The position numbers and the translations under genes are program-made. 64,000 bases of DNA from Streptomyces pilosus (GTDB taxonomy: Bacteria; Actinomycetota; Actinomycetes; Streptomycetales; Streptomycetaceae), in assembly GCF_014649835.1 (NCBI RefSeq), contig NZ_BMTU01000002.1:434001-498000 (forward strand), read 5' to 3'. The notes under the pieces are model-generated. The model ran no database searches and had not been told where the DNA came from. It worked only from the letters and a program-made list of their open reading frames with translations. This document shows, one piece after another, positions 56,442 through 64,000 of this stretch. Position 1 is the stretch's first letter; each line of letters begins with the position of its first letter.

Positions 56442-57248
56442 ATGAGCATCCATCGCAGGAACAACATCCGTGTGACCGGGCGCGCCTCCGGCCGCACCGT
56501 GGTGCTGGTGCACGGATTCGGCTGCGACCAGAACATGTGGCGTCTCGTGGAGCCCGCCCTGGCCGAGGATAACCGCGTGGTCCTCTTCGACTACGTGGGT
56601 GCGGGCGGCTCCGACCTGTCGGCCTGGCAGGAGGAGCGCTACTCGTCCCTGGACGGCTACGCCCGTGACGTGGTGGAGGTCTGCGAGGAACTCGACCTGC
56701 GCGACGCCGTCGTGGTCGGGCACTCCGTGAGCGCGATGACCGGCGTGCTGGCCCGCGCCCTGGCCCCGGAGCGGATCGGTTCCCTGGTCATGGTGTGTCC
56801 CTCACCCCGCTACATCGACGAGGACGGCTACCGCGGCGGCTTCACCGCGGAGGACATCGAGGAACTCCTCGAGTCGCTGGAGTCCAACTACCTGGGCTGG
56901 TCGGCGACGATGGCCCCGGTGATCATGGGCAACCCGGACCGGCCGGAGCTGGGCGAGGAACTCACCAACAGCTTCTGCGCCACCGACCCCGACATCGCCC
57001 GCGTGTTCGCGCGCACCACGTTCCTGTCCGACAGCCGCGAGGACCTCGGCGGCGTCACCGCCCCCACGCTGATCCTGGAGTGCGAGCAGGACGCCATCGC
57101 GCCCCCGGAGGTCGGCGCCTACGTCCACGCCGCGATACCCGGCAGCCGGCTGGTCACCCTGGCCGCCACCGGCCACTGCCCCCAGCTGAGTGCCCCGGAG
57201 GCCACCGCGGCCGCGATCAGGTCGTTCGTGTCGGCCCTGGGACGATGA
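56442..57248 (+). CDS. rsbQ: RsbQ-like alpha/beta hydrolase (energy-stress signalling)
   Basis: 268 residues against 269 in Bacillus subtilis RsbQ. VLVHGFGCDQNMWRLVEPAL, VVLFDYVGAGGSD, nucleophile Ser95 in VVGHSVSAMTGVLA, MVCPSPRYID, Asp217 in LECEQDAIAPP and His245 in ATGHCPQLSAP match RsbQ (Ser96, Asp219, His247) almost position for position. RsbQ, a homologue of the plant D14/KAI2 receptors, activates the PAS-phosphatase RsbP. Here the next gene is a PAS-SpoIIE phosphatase, coupled by ATGA. The natural ligand is unknown. Confidence 0.92.
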   Translation: MSIHRRNNIRVTGRASGRTVVLVHGFGCDQNMWRLVEPALAEDNRVVLFDYVGAGGSDLSAWQEERYSSLDGYARDVVEVCEELDLRDAVVVGHSVSAMTGVLARALAPERIGSLVMVCPSPRYIDEDGYRGGFTAEDIEELLESLESNYLGWSATMAPVIMGNPDRPELGEELTNSFCATDPDIARVFARTTFLSDSREDLGGVTAPTLILECEQDAIAPPEVGAYVHAAIPGSRLVTLAATGHCPQLSAPEATAAAIRSFVSALGR

Positions 57249-58543
57249 ACCGGCCCGGAGGCGGGCCGGAGGAGCCGGGCGCGGGCCTGCCCGGCACGCA
57301 CGCCGCCTTCACCGCGCTGCTGGAGGACTCGGCGGAGGAGCTCTACGAATCCGCTCCCTGCGGCTACCTGTCCACCCTGCTGGACGGCACCATCGCCAAG
57401 ATCAACGCGACCCTGCTGGGCTGGCTCGGCCTGTCCCGCGGCGAGGTGGTGGGCCGGATGCGCTTCAGCGACCTGCTCACCGTCGGCGGCAAGCTCTACC
57501 ACGAGACCCACTTCGCCCCCCTGCTGCGCATCCAGGGACACCTCAACGGCATCGCGCTGGACCTGAGGACCGCCACCGGTTCCCGGCTGCCGGTCCTCGT
57601 CACCTCGACCCTCAAGAGGAGTCAGGACGGCGAGCCGCTGCTCATCCGCACCACCGTCTTCGACGCCACGGAACGGCGCGCCTACGAGCAGGAACTGCTC
57701 CGGGCCCGCCGCGCCGCCGAAGAGGCCCGCCGCGCCGCCGAAGAGGCCCGCCGACAGGCCGAGGCCGACCGCGAGCGGCTGTGCCAGACACTGGCCGTCC
57801 TCCAGCACAGTCTGCTGCCCGAGACCCTGCCCGACATACCGGGCGTACGGACCGCCTGCCACTACCACACGGCTTCCACCATGCAGCTCGGCGGCGACTT
57901 CTACGACCTCTTCGAGCTCGACGACCGGCGGACCGCCTTCTTCCTCGGCGACGTGTGCGGCAAGGGGCCGCAGGCCGCCGCCCTCACCTCCCTCACCCGC
58001 TACACCCTGCGCACCGCCCTGCTCCACGACGTCGACCCGGTCGCCAACCTGGGCACGCTGAACACCGTCCTGCTCGACCGGTACACCGGCGACGACCCCC
58101 GCTACTGCACCGCCGCGGTCGGGGTCATGGAGCGGGTGGGGGACACGCTGGAGGTCCGCCTGGCCTCCGGTGGCCACCCACCCGCACTGGTGATACGTGT
58201 GGACGGCCGGGTGGAGACCCTCGACACCCGGGGCGGCATGCTGGTCGGAGCCCTTCCCGCGGCGCGGTTCGTCCCGGCGCGCACCACCCTGCGACCGGGC
58301 GACACGCTCCTCCTGTACACCGACGGCCTCACCGAGGCCCGTGTCGGACCGCACCGCGAGCTGTACGGTGACGAGGCCCTGGTGTCCTTCGCCGCCGGGC
58401 TCGCCCCCACGGGCCCGCACCGGCTGGTCGAGGCCCTCAAGGACCTGCTGCGGGGCTTCGGTGACGGACTGGACGACGACACCGCCCTCCTCGCCATCGG
58501 CCTCCCCGCCCGTACCGACACCGGACCCGGAATCGCGACATGA
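57245..58543 (+). CDS. rsbP: RsbP-like PAS-SpoIIE phosphatase
   Basis: 432 residues. A PAS domain (YESAPCGYLSTLLDGTIAKI; GWLGLSRGEVVGRMRFSDLL) is followed by an Ala/Arg/Glu coiled coil containing two exact copies of RRAAEEA, and by a PP2C/SpoIIE domain with metal-binding GGDFYDLFEL, FFLGDVCGKGPQAAA, LASGGHPPAL, LLLYTDGLTEAR and DDDTALLAIG. As for RsbP, it should dephosphorylate the anti-anti-sigma protein encoded by the next gene, when triggered by the RsbQ-like hydrolase. It overlaps both neighbours by ATGA. Confidence 0.9.
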   Translation: MNRPGGGPEEPGAGLPGTHAAFTALLEDSAEELYESAPCGYLSTLLDGTIAKINATLLGWLGLSRGEVVGRMRFSDLLTVGGKLYHETHFAPLLRIQGHLNGIALDLRTATGSRLPVLVTSTLKRSQDGEPLLIRTTVFDATERRAYEQELLRARRAAEEARRAAEEARRQAEADRERLCQTLAVLQHSLLPETLPDIPGVRTACHYHTASTMQLGGDFYDLFELDDRRTAFFLGDVCGKGPQAAALTSLTRYTLRTALLHDVDPVANLGTLNTVLLDRYTGDDPRYCTAAVGVMERVGDTLEVRLASGGHPPALVIRVDGRVETLDTRGGMLVGALPAARFVPARTTLRPGDTLLLYTDGLTEARVGPHRELYGDEALVSFAAGLAPTGPHRLVEALKDLLRGFGDGLDDDTALLAIGLPARTDTGPGIAT

Positions 58544-58860
58544 CACCCCTGACGATCAAAGAGTCACCGACGTCCACCGGCATCGCGCTCGAGGTCGCCG
58601 GCGACCTCGACTACACCAGCGCGCCACAGCTGCGCCAGGCCGCGCACACCACGGTCCTGTCCTCCGGACGGCGCCTGACCATGGACCTCGGCGGGCTGGA
58701 GTTCTGCGACTCGAGCGGCATCACCGCGCTGATCGCCGTGCGCAACCACGCCGTCTCGGCCGGTGCCGAGGTCCTCCTGGTCGCCGTTCCCGCCCACCTC
58801 CGGCGCCTGCTGGACCTCACGGGACTTGATCAGGTGTTCGACATGCGCGAGAGCCCGTAG
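58540..58860 (+). CDS. rsbV: STAS anti-anti-sigma factor (RsbV-like)
   Basis: 106 residues: ALEVAGDLDYTSAPQLRQAA, RRLTMDLGGLEFCDSSGITA (phosphorylatable Ser58 in the DSSG motif), LIAVRNHAVSAGAEVLLVAV and RRLLDLTGLDQVF. It is the substrate expected for the coupled SpoIIE phosphatase. No RsbW kinase or sigma factor follows, so the partner is encoded elsewhere. Confidence 0.92.
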   Translation: MTPLTIKESPTSTGIALEVAGDLDYTSAPQLRQAAHTTVLSSGRRLTMDLGGLEFCDSSGITALIAVRNHAVSAGAEVLLVAVPAHLRRLLDLTGLDQVFDMRESP

Positions 58861-59045
58861 GACGGCGCGCACGGCCGTCCCGCAGCGCCCTCGGCGTACG
58901 GGCTCCACCCGCTCATCCGAGCGGAGGAAGGTCGTCATCCGATTGCGTCCACCGCTTCCGGGGCACCCGGGACGTGCCGCATCCACCGCCGGTGACCTCG
59001 GGGCCCGGGCGGGGGCGGCTCGGACCAAGGGCAAGGGGAGCAGCA

Positions 59046-60212
59046 GTGACGGTGCGCATCGGAGCAGAGGAAGAGTTCCACGTCGTGGACGTGGAGAGCG
59101 GCCGGCTCGTGCCGAGGGCCGACACGCTGCTCGGGCGGCTCGAAGGATCAGGATTCAGCCGCGAGCTGCAGCAGACGACCGTCGAGACCAACAGCGGCGT
59201 CCACGACACACTGGACGCCCTCTTCGCGGACCTGTCCGCGACCCGGCGCCGGCTGGACGCCGCCGCCTCCTCGGCCGGCCTGGCCGTCGTGGCCGCCGGC
59301 ACCGTTCCGCTGGCCCGCGTCACCTCTCGCGACGTCACCGCGGACGCACGTTTCCGGCGCATGGCCGACGACTACCGCCGGCTCGCCGACGAACAGCTGA
59401 TCTGCAGCGCGCAGATACACGTCGACATACCCGACCGGGACACCGCGGTGCGCGCCATGTGCCTGGTGTCGCCCTGGCTGCCGCCGTTGCTGGCCCTGTC
59501 GGCCAGCTCCCCGTTCTGGCTCGGCTCCGACACCGGCTACGCCAGCTGGCGCACCATGCTCTGGCAGCGGTGGCCCACCGCGGGACCCGCCGGCTGCTAC
59601 GGGAGCGCCGCCGAGTACGACGCCGCCATGGAGGAGCTGATCGGCGCGGGCGTCATCAGCGACACCGGGATGCTCTACCAGGACGTACGGCCGTCGGCCC
59701 ACCAGCCCACGCTGGAACTGCGCGTCTGCGACGCCTGCCCGCGCACCGAGACCGTCGCGCTCGTCGCCGGACTCTTCCGCGCCCTGGTGATCGACGCCCT
59801 GCACCGCCTGGAGCGCGGCGACGACACCGGATGCGACGGACACCACGAGTGGCTGCGGGCCGCCACCTGGCGCGCCGCGCGCTCCGGCCTGGAGGGCCCG
59901 CTGGTCGACCCGGCGACCCGCCGCGCGGCTCCCGCCCCCGCGGTGCTGCGCGCGATGCTGCGCCGGCTGCGCCCCGCCCTGGAGGAGTCCGGCGACTACG
60001 CCACCGTGCACGCCCTGCTCGAAGAGGCCCTCGCGACCGGCAGCGCGGCCCACCGGATGCGCCGCACGGCCGAGGACGAGGACCTGCTCGCCGGTGTCGA
60101 CCTGCTGGTCGCCGAGACCCGCGGCGACCCCCTGGCGCCCGGCGCCGCCGGCCGGCCCGGCTCGGGCCGGACCCCGGCCCGCGTCGCCTCGGCCCCGGGC
60201 ACCCCCGGCTGA
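59046..60212 (+). CDS. GCS2-type carboxylate-amine ligase (YbdK-like)
   Basis: 388 residues of the glutamate-cysteine ligase 2 family. VRIGAEEEFHVVDVESGRLV (the IGxEEEF metal/ATP motif), QQTTVETNSGVHDTLDALFA, LICSAQIHVDIPDRDTAVRA, SASSPFWLGSDTGYASWRTM and TLELRVCDACPRTETVALVA are all typical. Family members join a carboxylate (often glutamate gamma-carboxyl) to an amine with ATP. The partner amine is unknown. It precedes the amidotransferase in the same direction, suggesting joint work on a small peptide. GTG start after GGGGAG. Confidence 0.88.
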   Translation: MTVRIGAEEEFHVVDVESGRLVPRADTLLGRLEGSGFSRELQQTTVETNSGVHDTLDALFADLSATRRRLDAAASSAGLAVVAAGTVPLARVTSRDVTADARFRRMADDYRRLADEQLICSAQIHVDIPDRDTAVRAMCLVSPWLPPLLALSASSPFWLGSDTGYASWRTMLWQRWPTAGPAGCYGSAAEYDAAMEELIGAGVISDTGMLYQDVRPSAHQPTLELRVCDACPRTETVALVAGLFRALVIDALHRLERGDDTGCDGHHEWLRAATWRAARSGLEGPLVDPATRRAAPAPAVLRAMLRRLRPALEESGDYATVHALLEEALATGSAAHRMRRTAEDEDLLAGVDLLVAETRGDPLAPGAAGRPGSGRTPARVASAPGTPG

Positions 60213-60292
60213 CCCGGAGGGGCCGCCCGGCCCCGGGTCCACCCCCATGCACGACCACAGCCATCCCTGACCAAGGAGAGTGTCACAGCGCC

Positions 60293-60394
60293 ATGCCCAG
60301 CAGCACGCACGCTTCCCCGCCCCGGGAGCAGTACCAGGACCGGGACCGCGACCACGGCCTTGATCCGGCCCCGAGGGACAGGAGGACCCTCTGA
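60293..60394 (+). CDS. 33-residue coupled small ORF before the amidotransferase
   Basis: ATG at 60293 with AAGGAGAG 14 bases upstream. The product begins MPSSTHASPPREQYQDRDRD and is hydrophilic, with no helix or signal peptide. Its TGA shares bases with the amidotransferase ATG (TGATG at 60392-60396), the classic arrangement for translational coupling. It may be a leader ORF or a real small protein. Codon use is like that of its neighbours. Confidence 0.4.
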   Translation: MPSSTHASPPREQYQDRDRDHGLDPAPRDRRTL

Positions 60395-62178
60395 TGTGCG
60401 GCCTCAGCGGGGAGATACGGTTCGACGGCGGAACGCCGGACATCGCGGCGGTGGCGCGCATGACCGACCGGCTCGCGGCCCGCGGCCCCGACGGGCGCGG
60501 CCTGTGGTCCCAGGGGCCGGCGGCCCTGGGACACCGCCGGCTCAAGATCATCGACCTGTCGGAGAGCGGCGCCCAGCCCATGAGCGACCCCCGGGCCCGC
60601 CTCGCCGGCGTCTTCAACGGCTGCGTCTACAACTACCGCGAGCTGCGCGACGAGCTGCACGCCCTCGGCCACCGCTTCTTCTCGCACTCCGACACCGAGG
60701 TGGTGCTCAAGGCCTACCAGCAGTGGGGCACGGCCTGCGTCGAGCACTTCCACGGCATGTTCGCCTTCGTCATCGTCGAGCAGGACACCGGCCGTGTGGT
60801 CCTGGCCCGTGACCGGCTCGGGATCAAGCCGCTCTACCTCTCGGCCACGCCCGAGCGCCTCAGGTTCGCCTCCTCGCTGCCCGCGCTGCTCGCGGCCGGC
60901 GGAGTCGACACGTCGCTGGACCCCGTGGCGCTGCACCAGTACTTCTCCTGGCACGCCACCGTCGCCGCGCCCCGCACCGTCCTCAACGGCGTGCGCAAGC
61001 TGCCCCCGGCCACGGTACGGGTCGTCCAGCCCGACGGCAGCCACCACGACCACCTTTACTGGAACCCCGTCCACACCCGCCGCCCCGAGTACGCCGGCAT
61101 GGACGCCGACGACTGGACCGACGCCGTCCTGGACGCCCTGCGCACCGCCGTGCGCCGCCGGATGGTCGCCGACGTCCCGGTCGGCGTGCTGCTCTCCGGC
61201 GGCCTGGACTCCAGCCTGATCGTGGCGCTGCTGGCCGAGCAGGGCCAGGACGACCTCGCGACCTTCAGCGTCGGCTTCGAGTCCGAGGGCGACGAGGAGG
61301 GCGACGAGTTCCACTACTCCGACCTCGTGGCCCGGCACTTCGACACCCGCCACCACCAGCTGATGGTCCCCTCCGACCGGGTGGCGGGCGCCCTCGACGG
61401 GGCGGTCCGCGCCATGAGCGAACCGATGATGAGCCACGACGTGGTGGCCTTCCACCTGCTGTCGGAGCAGGTGGCCAAGGAGGTCAAGGTCGTGCAGAGC
61501 GGCCAGGGCGCCGACGAGGTGTTCGCCGGGTACGACTGGTACCCGCGGATGGCCGGCGCGCCGCGCTCCCGTGCCGCCGAGGCCTACATCGACACCTACT
61601 TCGACCGCTCGCACGCCGACCTCGCGGGCATGCTCCACCCGGACCTGCTGCCCGCCCGGGACACCTCCGCCGAGTTCGTCCGCGCGCACATGGCGGCCGA
61701 CGGCGCCGAGACGGCGCTGGACGCCGACCTCCGCCTGGACACGCTCGTGATGATGGTCGACGACCCGGTCAAGCGGGTCGACAACATGACGATGGACTGG
61801 GGCCTGGAGGCCCGGGTGCCGTTCCTCGACCACGAACTCGTCGAACTGGCCGCCGCCTGCCCGCCCGAGCTGAAGCTCGCGGACGACGGCAAGGGCGTCC
61901 TGAAGGCCGCCGGCCGCCGGGTCCTGCCGCGCCAGGTCGTCGACCGGCCCAAGGGCTACTTCCCCGTCCCGGCGATCAAGCACATGGCAGGCCCCGTCCT
62001 CCAGCGGGTCCGCGAGACCCTGACCGCCCCCGAGGCCAGGGCCCGCGGCGTCTTCCGCCCGGAGTTCGTCGACGCACTGCTGGCCGCGCCCAACGAGCAC
62101 CGCACCAGGCGAGGAGCGAACACCCTGTGGCAGACCGCGCTGCTGGAGACATGGCTGCAGACGCACGGGATCCGCTGA
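60394..62178 (+). CDS. asnO: N-acetylglutaminylglutamine-type amidotransferase (asparagine synthase family)
   Basis: 594 residues. The class II glutaminase begins MCGLSGEIRFDGGTPD (Cys2 nucleophile), with RGPDGRGLWSQGPAALGHRR and VFNGCVYNYRELRDELHALG. The synthetase domain has PP-loop VGVLLSGGLDSSLIVALLAE, then VQSGQGADEVFAGYDWYPRM and MTMDWGLEARVPFLDHELVE. The overall layout is that of the NAGGN (N-acetylglutaminylglutamine amide) amidotransferases found in the 'trio' loci. It amidates a dipeptide carboxylate using glutamine and ATP. The usual partner, an acetyltransferase/ATP-grasp synthetase (Ngg), is not in the window. Coupled to the small ORF upstream. Confidence 0.9.
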   Translation: MCGLSGEIRFDGGTPDIAAVARMTDRLAARGPDGRGLWSQGPAALGHRRLKIIDLSESGAQPMSDPRARLAGVFNGCVYNYRELRDELHALGHRFFSHSDTEVVLKAYQQWGTACVEHFHGMFAFVIVEQDTGRVVLARDRLGIKPLYLSATPERLRFASSLPALLAAGGVDTSLDPVALHQYFSWHATVAAPRTVLNGVRKLPPATVRVVQPDGSHHDHLYWNPVHTRRPEYAGMDADDWTDAVLDALRTAVRRRMVADVPVGVLLSGGLDSSLIVALLAEQGQDDLATFSVGFESEGDEEGDEFHYSDLVARHFDTRHHQLMVPSDRVAGALDGAVRAMSEPMMSHDVVAFHLLSEQVAKEVKVVQSGQGADEVFAGYDWYPRMAGAPRSRAAEAYIDTYFDRSHADLAGMLHPDLLPARDTSAEFVRAHMAADGAETALDADLRLDTLVMMVDDPVKRVDNMTMDWGLEARVPFLDHELVELAAACPPELKLADDGKGVLKAAGRRVLPRQVVDRPKGYFPVPAIKHMAGPVLQRVRETLTAPEARARGVFRPEFVDALLAAPNEHRTRRGANTLWQTALLETWLQTHGIR

Positions 62179-62183
62179 CGGTC

Positions 62184-64000
62184 ATGGAGACCCGCACCGA
62201 CACCGTCACGCGGACACTGCCCGCACCGGAACCCGCCCCGCTCGCCGACACCGCCACCCCGTACGACGTGCCGCCCCCGGCCGTCCACGGCTGCTGGTAC
62301 CCGTCGGTCGATCCCGAGGGACGCAACGTCGCCTTCATCTGCGACCGGGCCGGGGTGCCGCAGCTGTGGACCGCGCCGGTGGCCGGTGAGGAGGTGCGCC
62401 GGCTGGACGCCGGGCCCGACCCGGTCACGGAGGTGTCCTGGTCCCCGGACGGGCGCTGGATCGCCTACACGGTGGCGCCGGACGGCGGAGAGCTGACCAG
62501 CGTCCTGTGCGTGCGCCCCGACGGCACCGGCCGGCACCTGCTGGCCGGCGGTGAACCGGGCACCTCGGCCCGCCTGGGGTGCTGGCAGCACGACGGTTCG
62601 GCGGTCGCGGTCACCGTCACCGACTCCGCCCCGGCCGGACAGCCGTTCACGCCGCATCCCGGGGCGAACGGCGCCTCCCACCCCGCCCGCGCGGGGTGGG
62701 ACCCCCGGGCCGTGCTGCTGGAACCCGGCATGGCGGCTCCCGGCCCGGTGGCGGCCGCCGACGGCGAGCGGACCCGGGCCGCGGGGGAGCCGGAACCCAG
62801 GGCCCTGTCCGCCTACCTCGTCGACCCCGAGGGCATGGCGGCCCCCGTGCTGCTGGCGAGCGAACGCGGCGCGGCCAACCAGCGCGTCTGCGATCTCAGC
62901 CGGGACGGGAAGCTGGCGTTGGTGTACCGGGGCCCCCGCGGGCGCCGCGAGGCCCTGGTCGTCCGCACCGGCGACCGGGTGGTGACCTGCGTGCTGCCGG
63001 TGGCCGACGGCGACCCCTGGATCGGGGGCTTCTCGCCGGACGCCCGCACGGTGTGGCTGCGCAGCGACGGCGACCGCGAGCACGCCGCCCTCGTCGCCGC
63101 GCACCTCGACCCGCTGGGACACCTGCTCGACACCACGGTGGTCGCCGAGCGCCCCGACTGCGGACTGGAACTGCTCGCCCTGGGCCGGGACGGCCGCCGC
63201 GCGGTCCTGGCGTGGAACGTGCGCGGGGTCAGCGAGCTGGAACTGGTCGAACTGAGCGCGGCCCGGCCGGCCGACCCGCCGGCCGGGCTCCCGTCCCACC
63301 GGCCCGCCACCGCCGGCGCCCCCCGTGGCGTCGAGCTGCCCCACGAGGTGGTCACCCGGATCGCCCCGACCGCCGACCCGGACAACACCGTCGTCGCGCT
63401 GTCCGGCTCGCGGCGGCACCCCGGGGTGTGGTGGCTGCCGCACGGTCTGCCCCTGCGCACCGCGTGGTCCTCCCGGGACGAGGACGCCCTCCCGGCCGGC
63501 CGCACGCCCGTGCGGCCGATGCCCATGAGTCCGAAGGCGCGCGACGGACTCACCCTCGGCGGCTGGTACTACCGGGCGCCGGGCCGCTCGCCCGGCGAAC
63601 CCGCACCGTGCGTCCTGCACCTGCACGGCGGGCCGGAGGAACAGGAACGCCCGGTGCTGGAGCCGCTCTACCTCGAACTGCTCGGCAGGGGACTGGACGT
63701 GTTCGCGCCCGACGTGCGCGGTTCGTCCGGGCACGGCCGCTCCTTCGTCGACGCGGACCTGGGCGCGGGGCGTTTCGACGCGATCAACGACGTCGCGGAC
63801 TGCGCCGCGCACGTCATGGTGCGCGGTCTGGCCGATCCGCGGCGGATGGCGGTGATGGGCCGCTCCTACGGCGGCTACCTGGTGATGGCGTCCCTGGTGT
63901 GGCATCCGGACCTGTTCCGCACCGGTGTGGCGGTCTGCGGCATGTCGGACTTCGCCACCTTCTTCGCCGGGACCGAACCGTGGATCGCGCAGTCCGCCGC
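62184..64000 (+). CDS. S9-family prolyl oligopeptidase-like peptidase (partial, 3' end off window)
   Basis: About 605 residues visible. The N-terminal part is a beta-propeller with WD/TolB-like repeats (VPQLWTAPVAGEEVRRLDAG; EVSWSPDGRWIAYTV; GGFSPDARTVWLRSDGDREH). The catalytic alpha/beta hydrolase begins CVLHLHGGPEEQERPVLEPL, LDVFAPDVRGSSGHGRSFVD, and carries the nucleophile in AVMGRSYGGYLVMASLVWHP. Asp and His lie beyond the edge. It starts 5 bases after the amidotransferase stop; an in-frame ATG at 62151 is an alternative. No signal peptide is obvious. It probably cleaves short peptides, perhaps the cluster product. Confidence 0.88.
   Translation, partial: METRTDTVTRTLPAPEPAPLADTATPYDVPPPAVHGCWYPSVDPEGRNVAFICDRAGVPQLWTAPVAGEEVRRLDAGPDPVTEVSWSPDGRWIAYTVAPDGGELTSVLCVRPDGTGRHLLAGGEPGTSARLGCWQHDGSAVAVTVTDSAPAGQPFTPHPGANGASHPARAGWDPRAVLLEPGMAAPGPVAAADGERTRAAGEPEPRALSAYLVDPEGMAAPVLLASERGAANQRVCDLSRDGKLALVYRGPRGRREALVVRTGDRVVTCVLPVADGDPWIGGFSPDARTVWLRSDGDREHAALVAAHLDPLGHLLDTTVVAERPDCGLELLALGRDGRRAVLAWNVRGVSELELVELSAARPADPPAGLPSHRPATAGAPRGVELPHEVVTRIAPTADPDNTVVALSGSRRHPGVWWLPHGLPLRTAWSSRDEDALPAGRTPVRPMPMSPKARDGLTLGGWYYRAPGRSPGEPAPCVLHLHGGPEEQERPVLEPLYLELLGRGLDVFAPDVRGSSGHGRSFVDADLGAGRFDAINDVADCAAHVMVRGLADPRRMAVMGRSYGGYLVMASLVWHPDLFRTGVAVCGMSDFATFFAGTEPWIAQSA

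Noticed and set aside
1..64000. tRNA, rRNA, tmRNA, riboswitches or phage genes
   Set aside because: Read for on both strands; no cloverleaf, rRNA core sequence, integrase, terminase or known riboswitch core was recognised.

Overview
The window is a very GC-rich (roughly 70-75% by eye) chromosomal segment of a Streptomyces-type actinomycete. GTG and TTG starts are frequent, GTGA/ATGA stop-start overlaps are common, and third codon positions are strongly G/C. The gene set is typical of the genus: DUF397 plus XRE/DUF5753 pairs, SpoIIE-type phosphatases, roadblock/LC7 proteins, snapalysin, a streptogrisin-type protease, a Streptomyces exfoliatus-type lipase and a GRASP-type RiPP pair. No rRNA, tRNA, CRISPR array or complete insertion sequence was seen. 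Both ends cut genes: a Gfo/Idh/MocA oxidoreductase on the left and an S9-type peptidase on the right.

Layout. 0-9 kb: oxidoreductase, VOC protein, a decayed ABC exporter, DUF5133, a GlxA-type regulator, a DUF2269 membrane protein, a graspetide locus (ATP-grasp ligase plus 63-residue precursor) and uncharacterised proteins. 9-11.4 kb: four co-directional genes of roadblock/LC7 type plus a DUF4388-like protein. 11.4-20 kb: flavohaemoprotein, GH65 phosphorylase, an FprA-type ferredoxin reductase behind a probable iron box, and a large sensor phosphatase. 20-23.4 kb: a WhiJ/AbaA-like regulatory locus (HEAT-like protein, RsbW-like ATPase, DUF397, XRE regulator, SAM methyltransferase). 23.6-28.9 kb: a molybdopterin oxidoreductase lacking the usual N-terminal Fe-S cysteines, with a coupled helical partner, then a TPR protein and two small proteins. 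29-34.6 kb: a 15-bp minisatellite upstream of a secreted PET-hydrolase/cutinase-family lipase, then a large LuxR-type and a PucR-type regulator. 34.9-39.8 kb: a five-gene Liv-type ABC importer operon.

39.8-45 kb: a DNA glycosylase-like protein, an aldo/keto reductase and three secreted hydrolases (snapalysin, lipase, trypsin-like protease), each with its own palindromic promoter motifs. 45-52.6 kb: a coiled-coil protein and the Mrp antiporter operon with fused A and B subunits. 52.7-56.4 kb: HtpG, and a TetR regulator divergent from an NAD(P)-dependent dehydrogenase with twin operators between them. 56.4-58.9 kb: an RsbQ-RsbP-RsbV-like partner-switching operon. 59-64 kb: a GCS2-type carboxylate-amine ligase, a 33-codon coupled ORF, an N-acetylglutaminylglutamine-type amidotransferase and an S9 peptidase, which look like a small-peptide (osmolyte-type) pathway.

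The strongest leads are the graspetide pair, the cysteine-stripped molybdoenzyme and its coupled partner, the RsbQPV module, the peptide-amide cluster at the right edge, the 9 x 15-bp minisatellite, and several well-formed operators.
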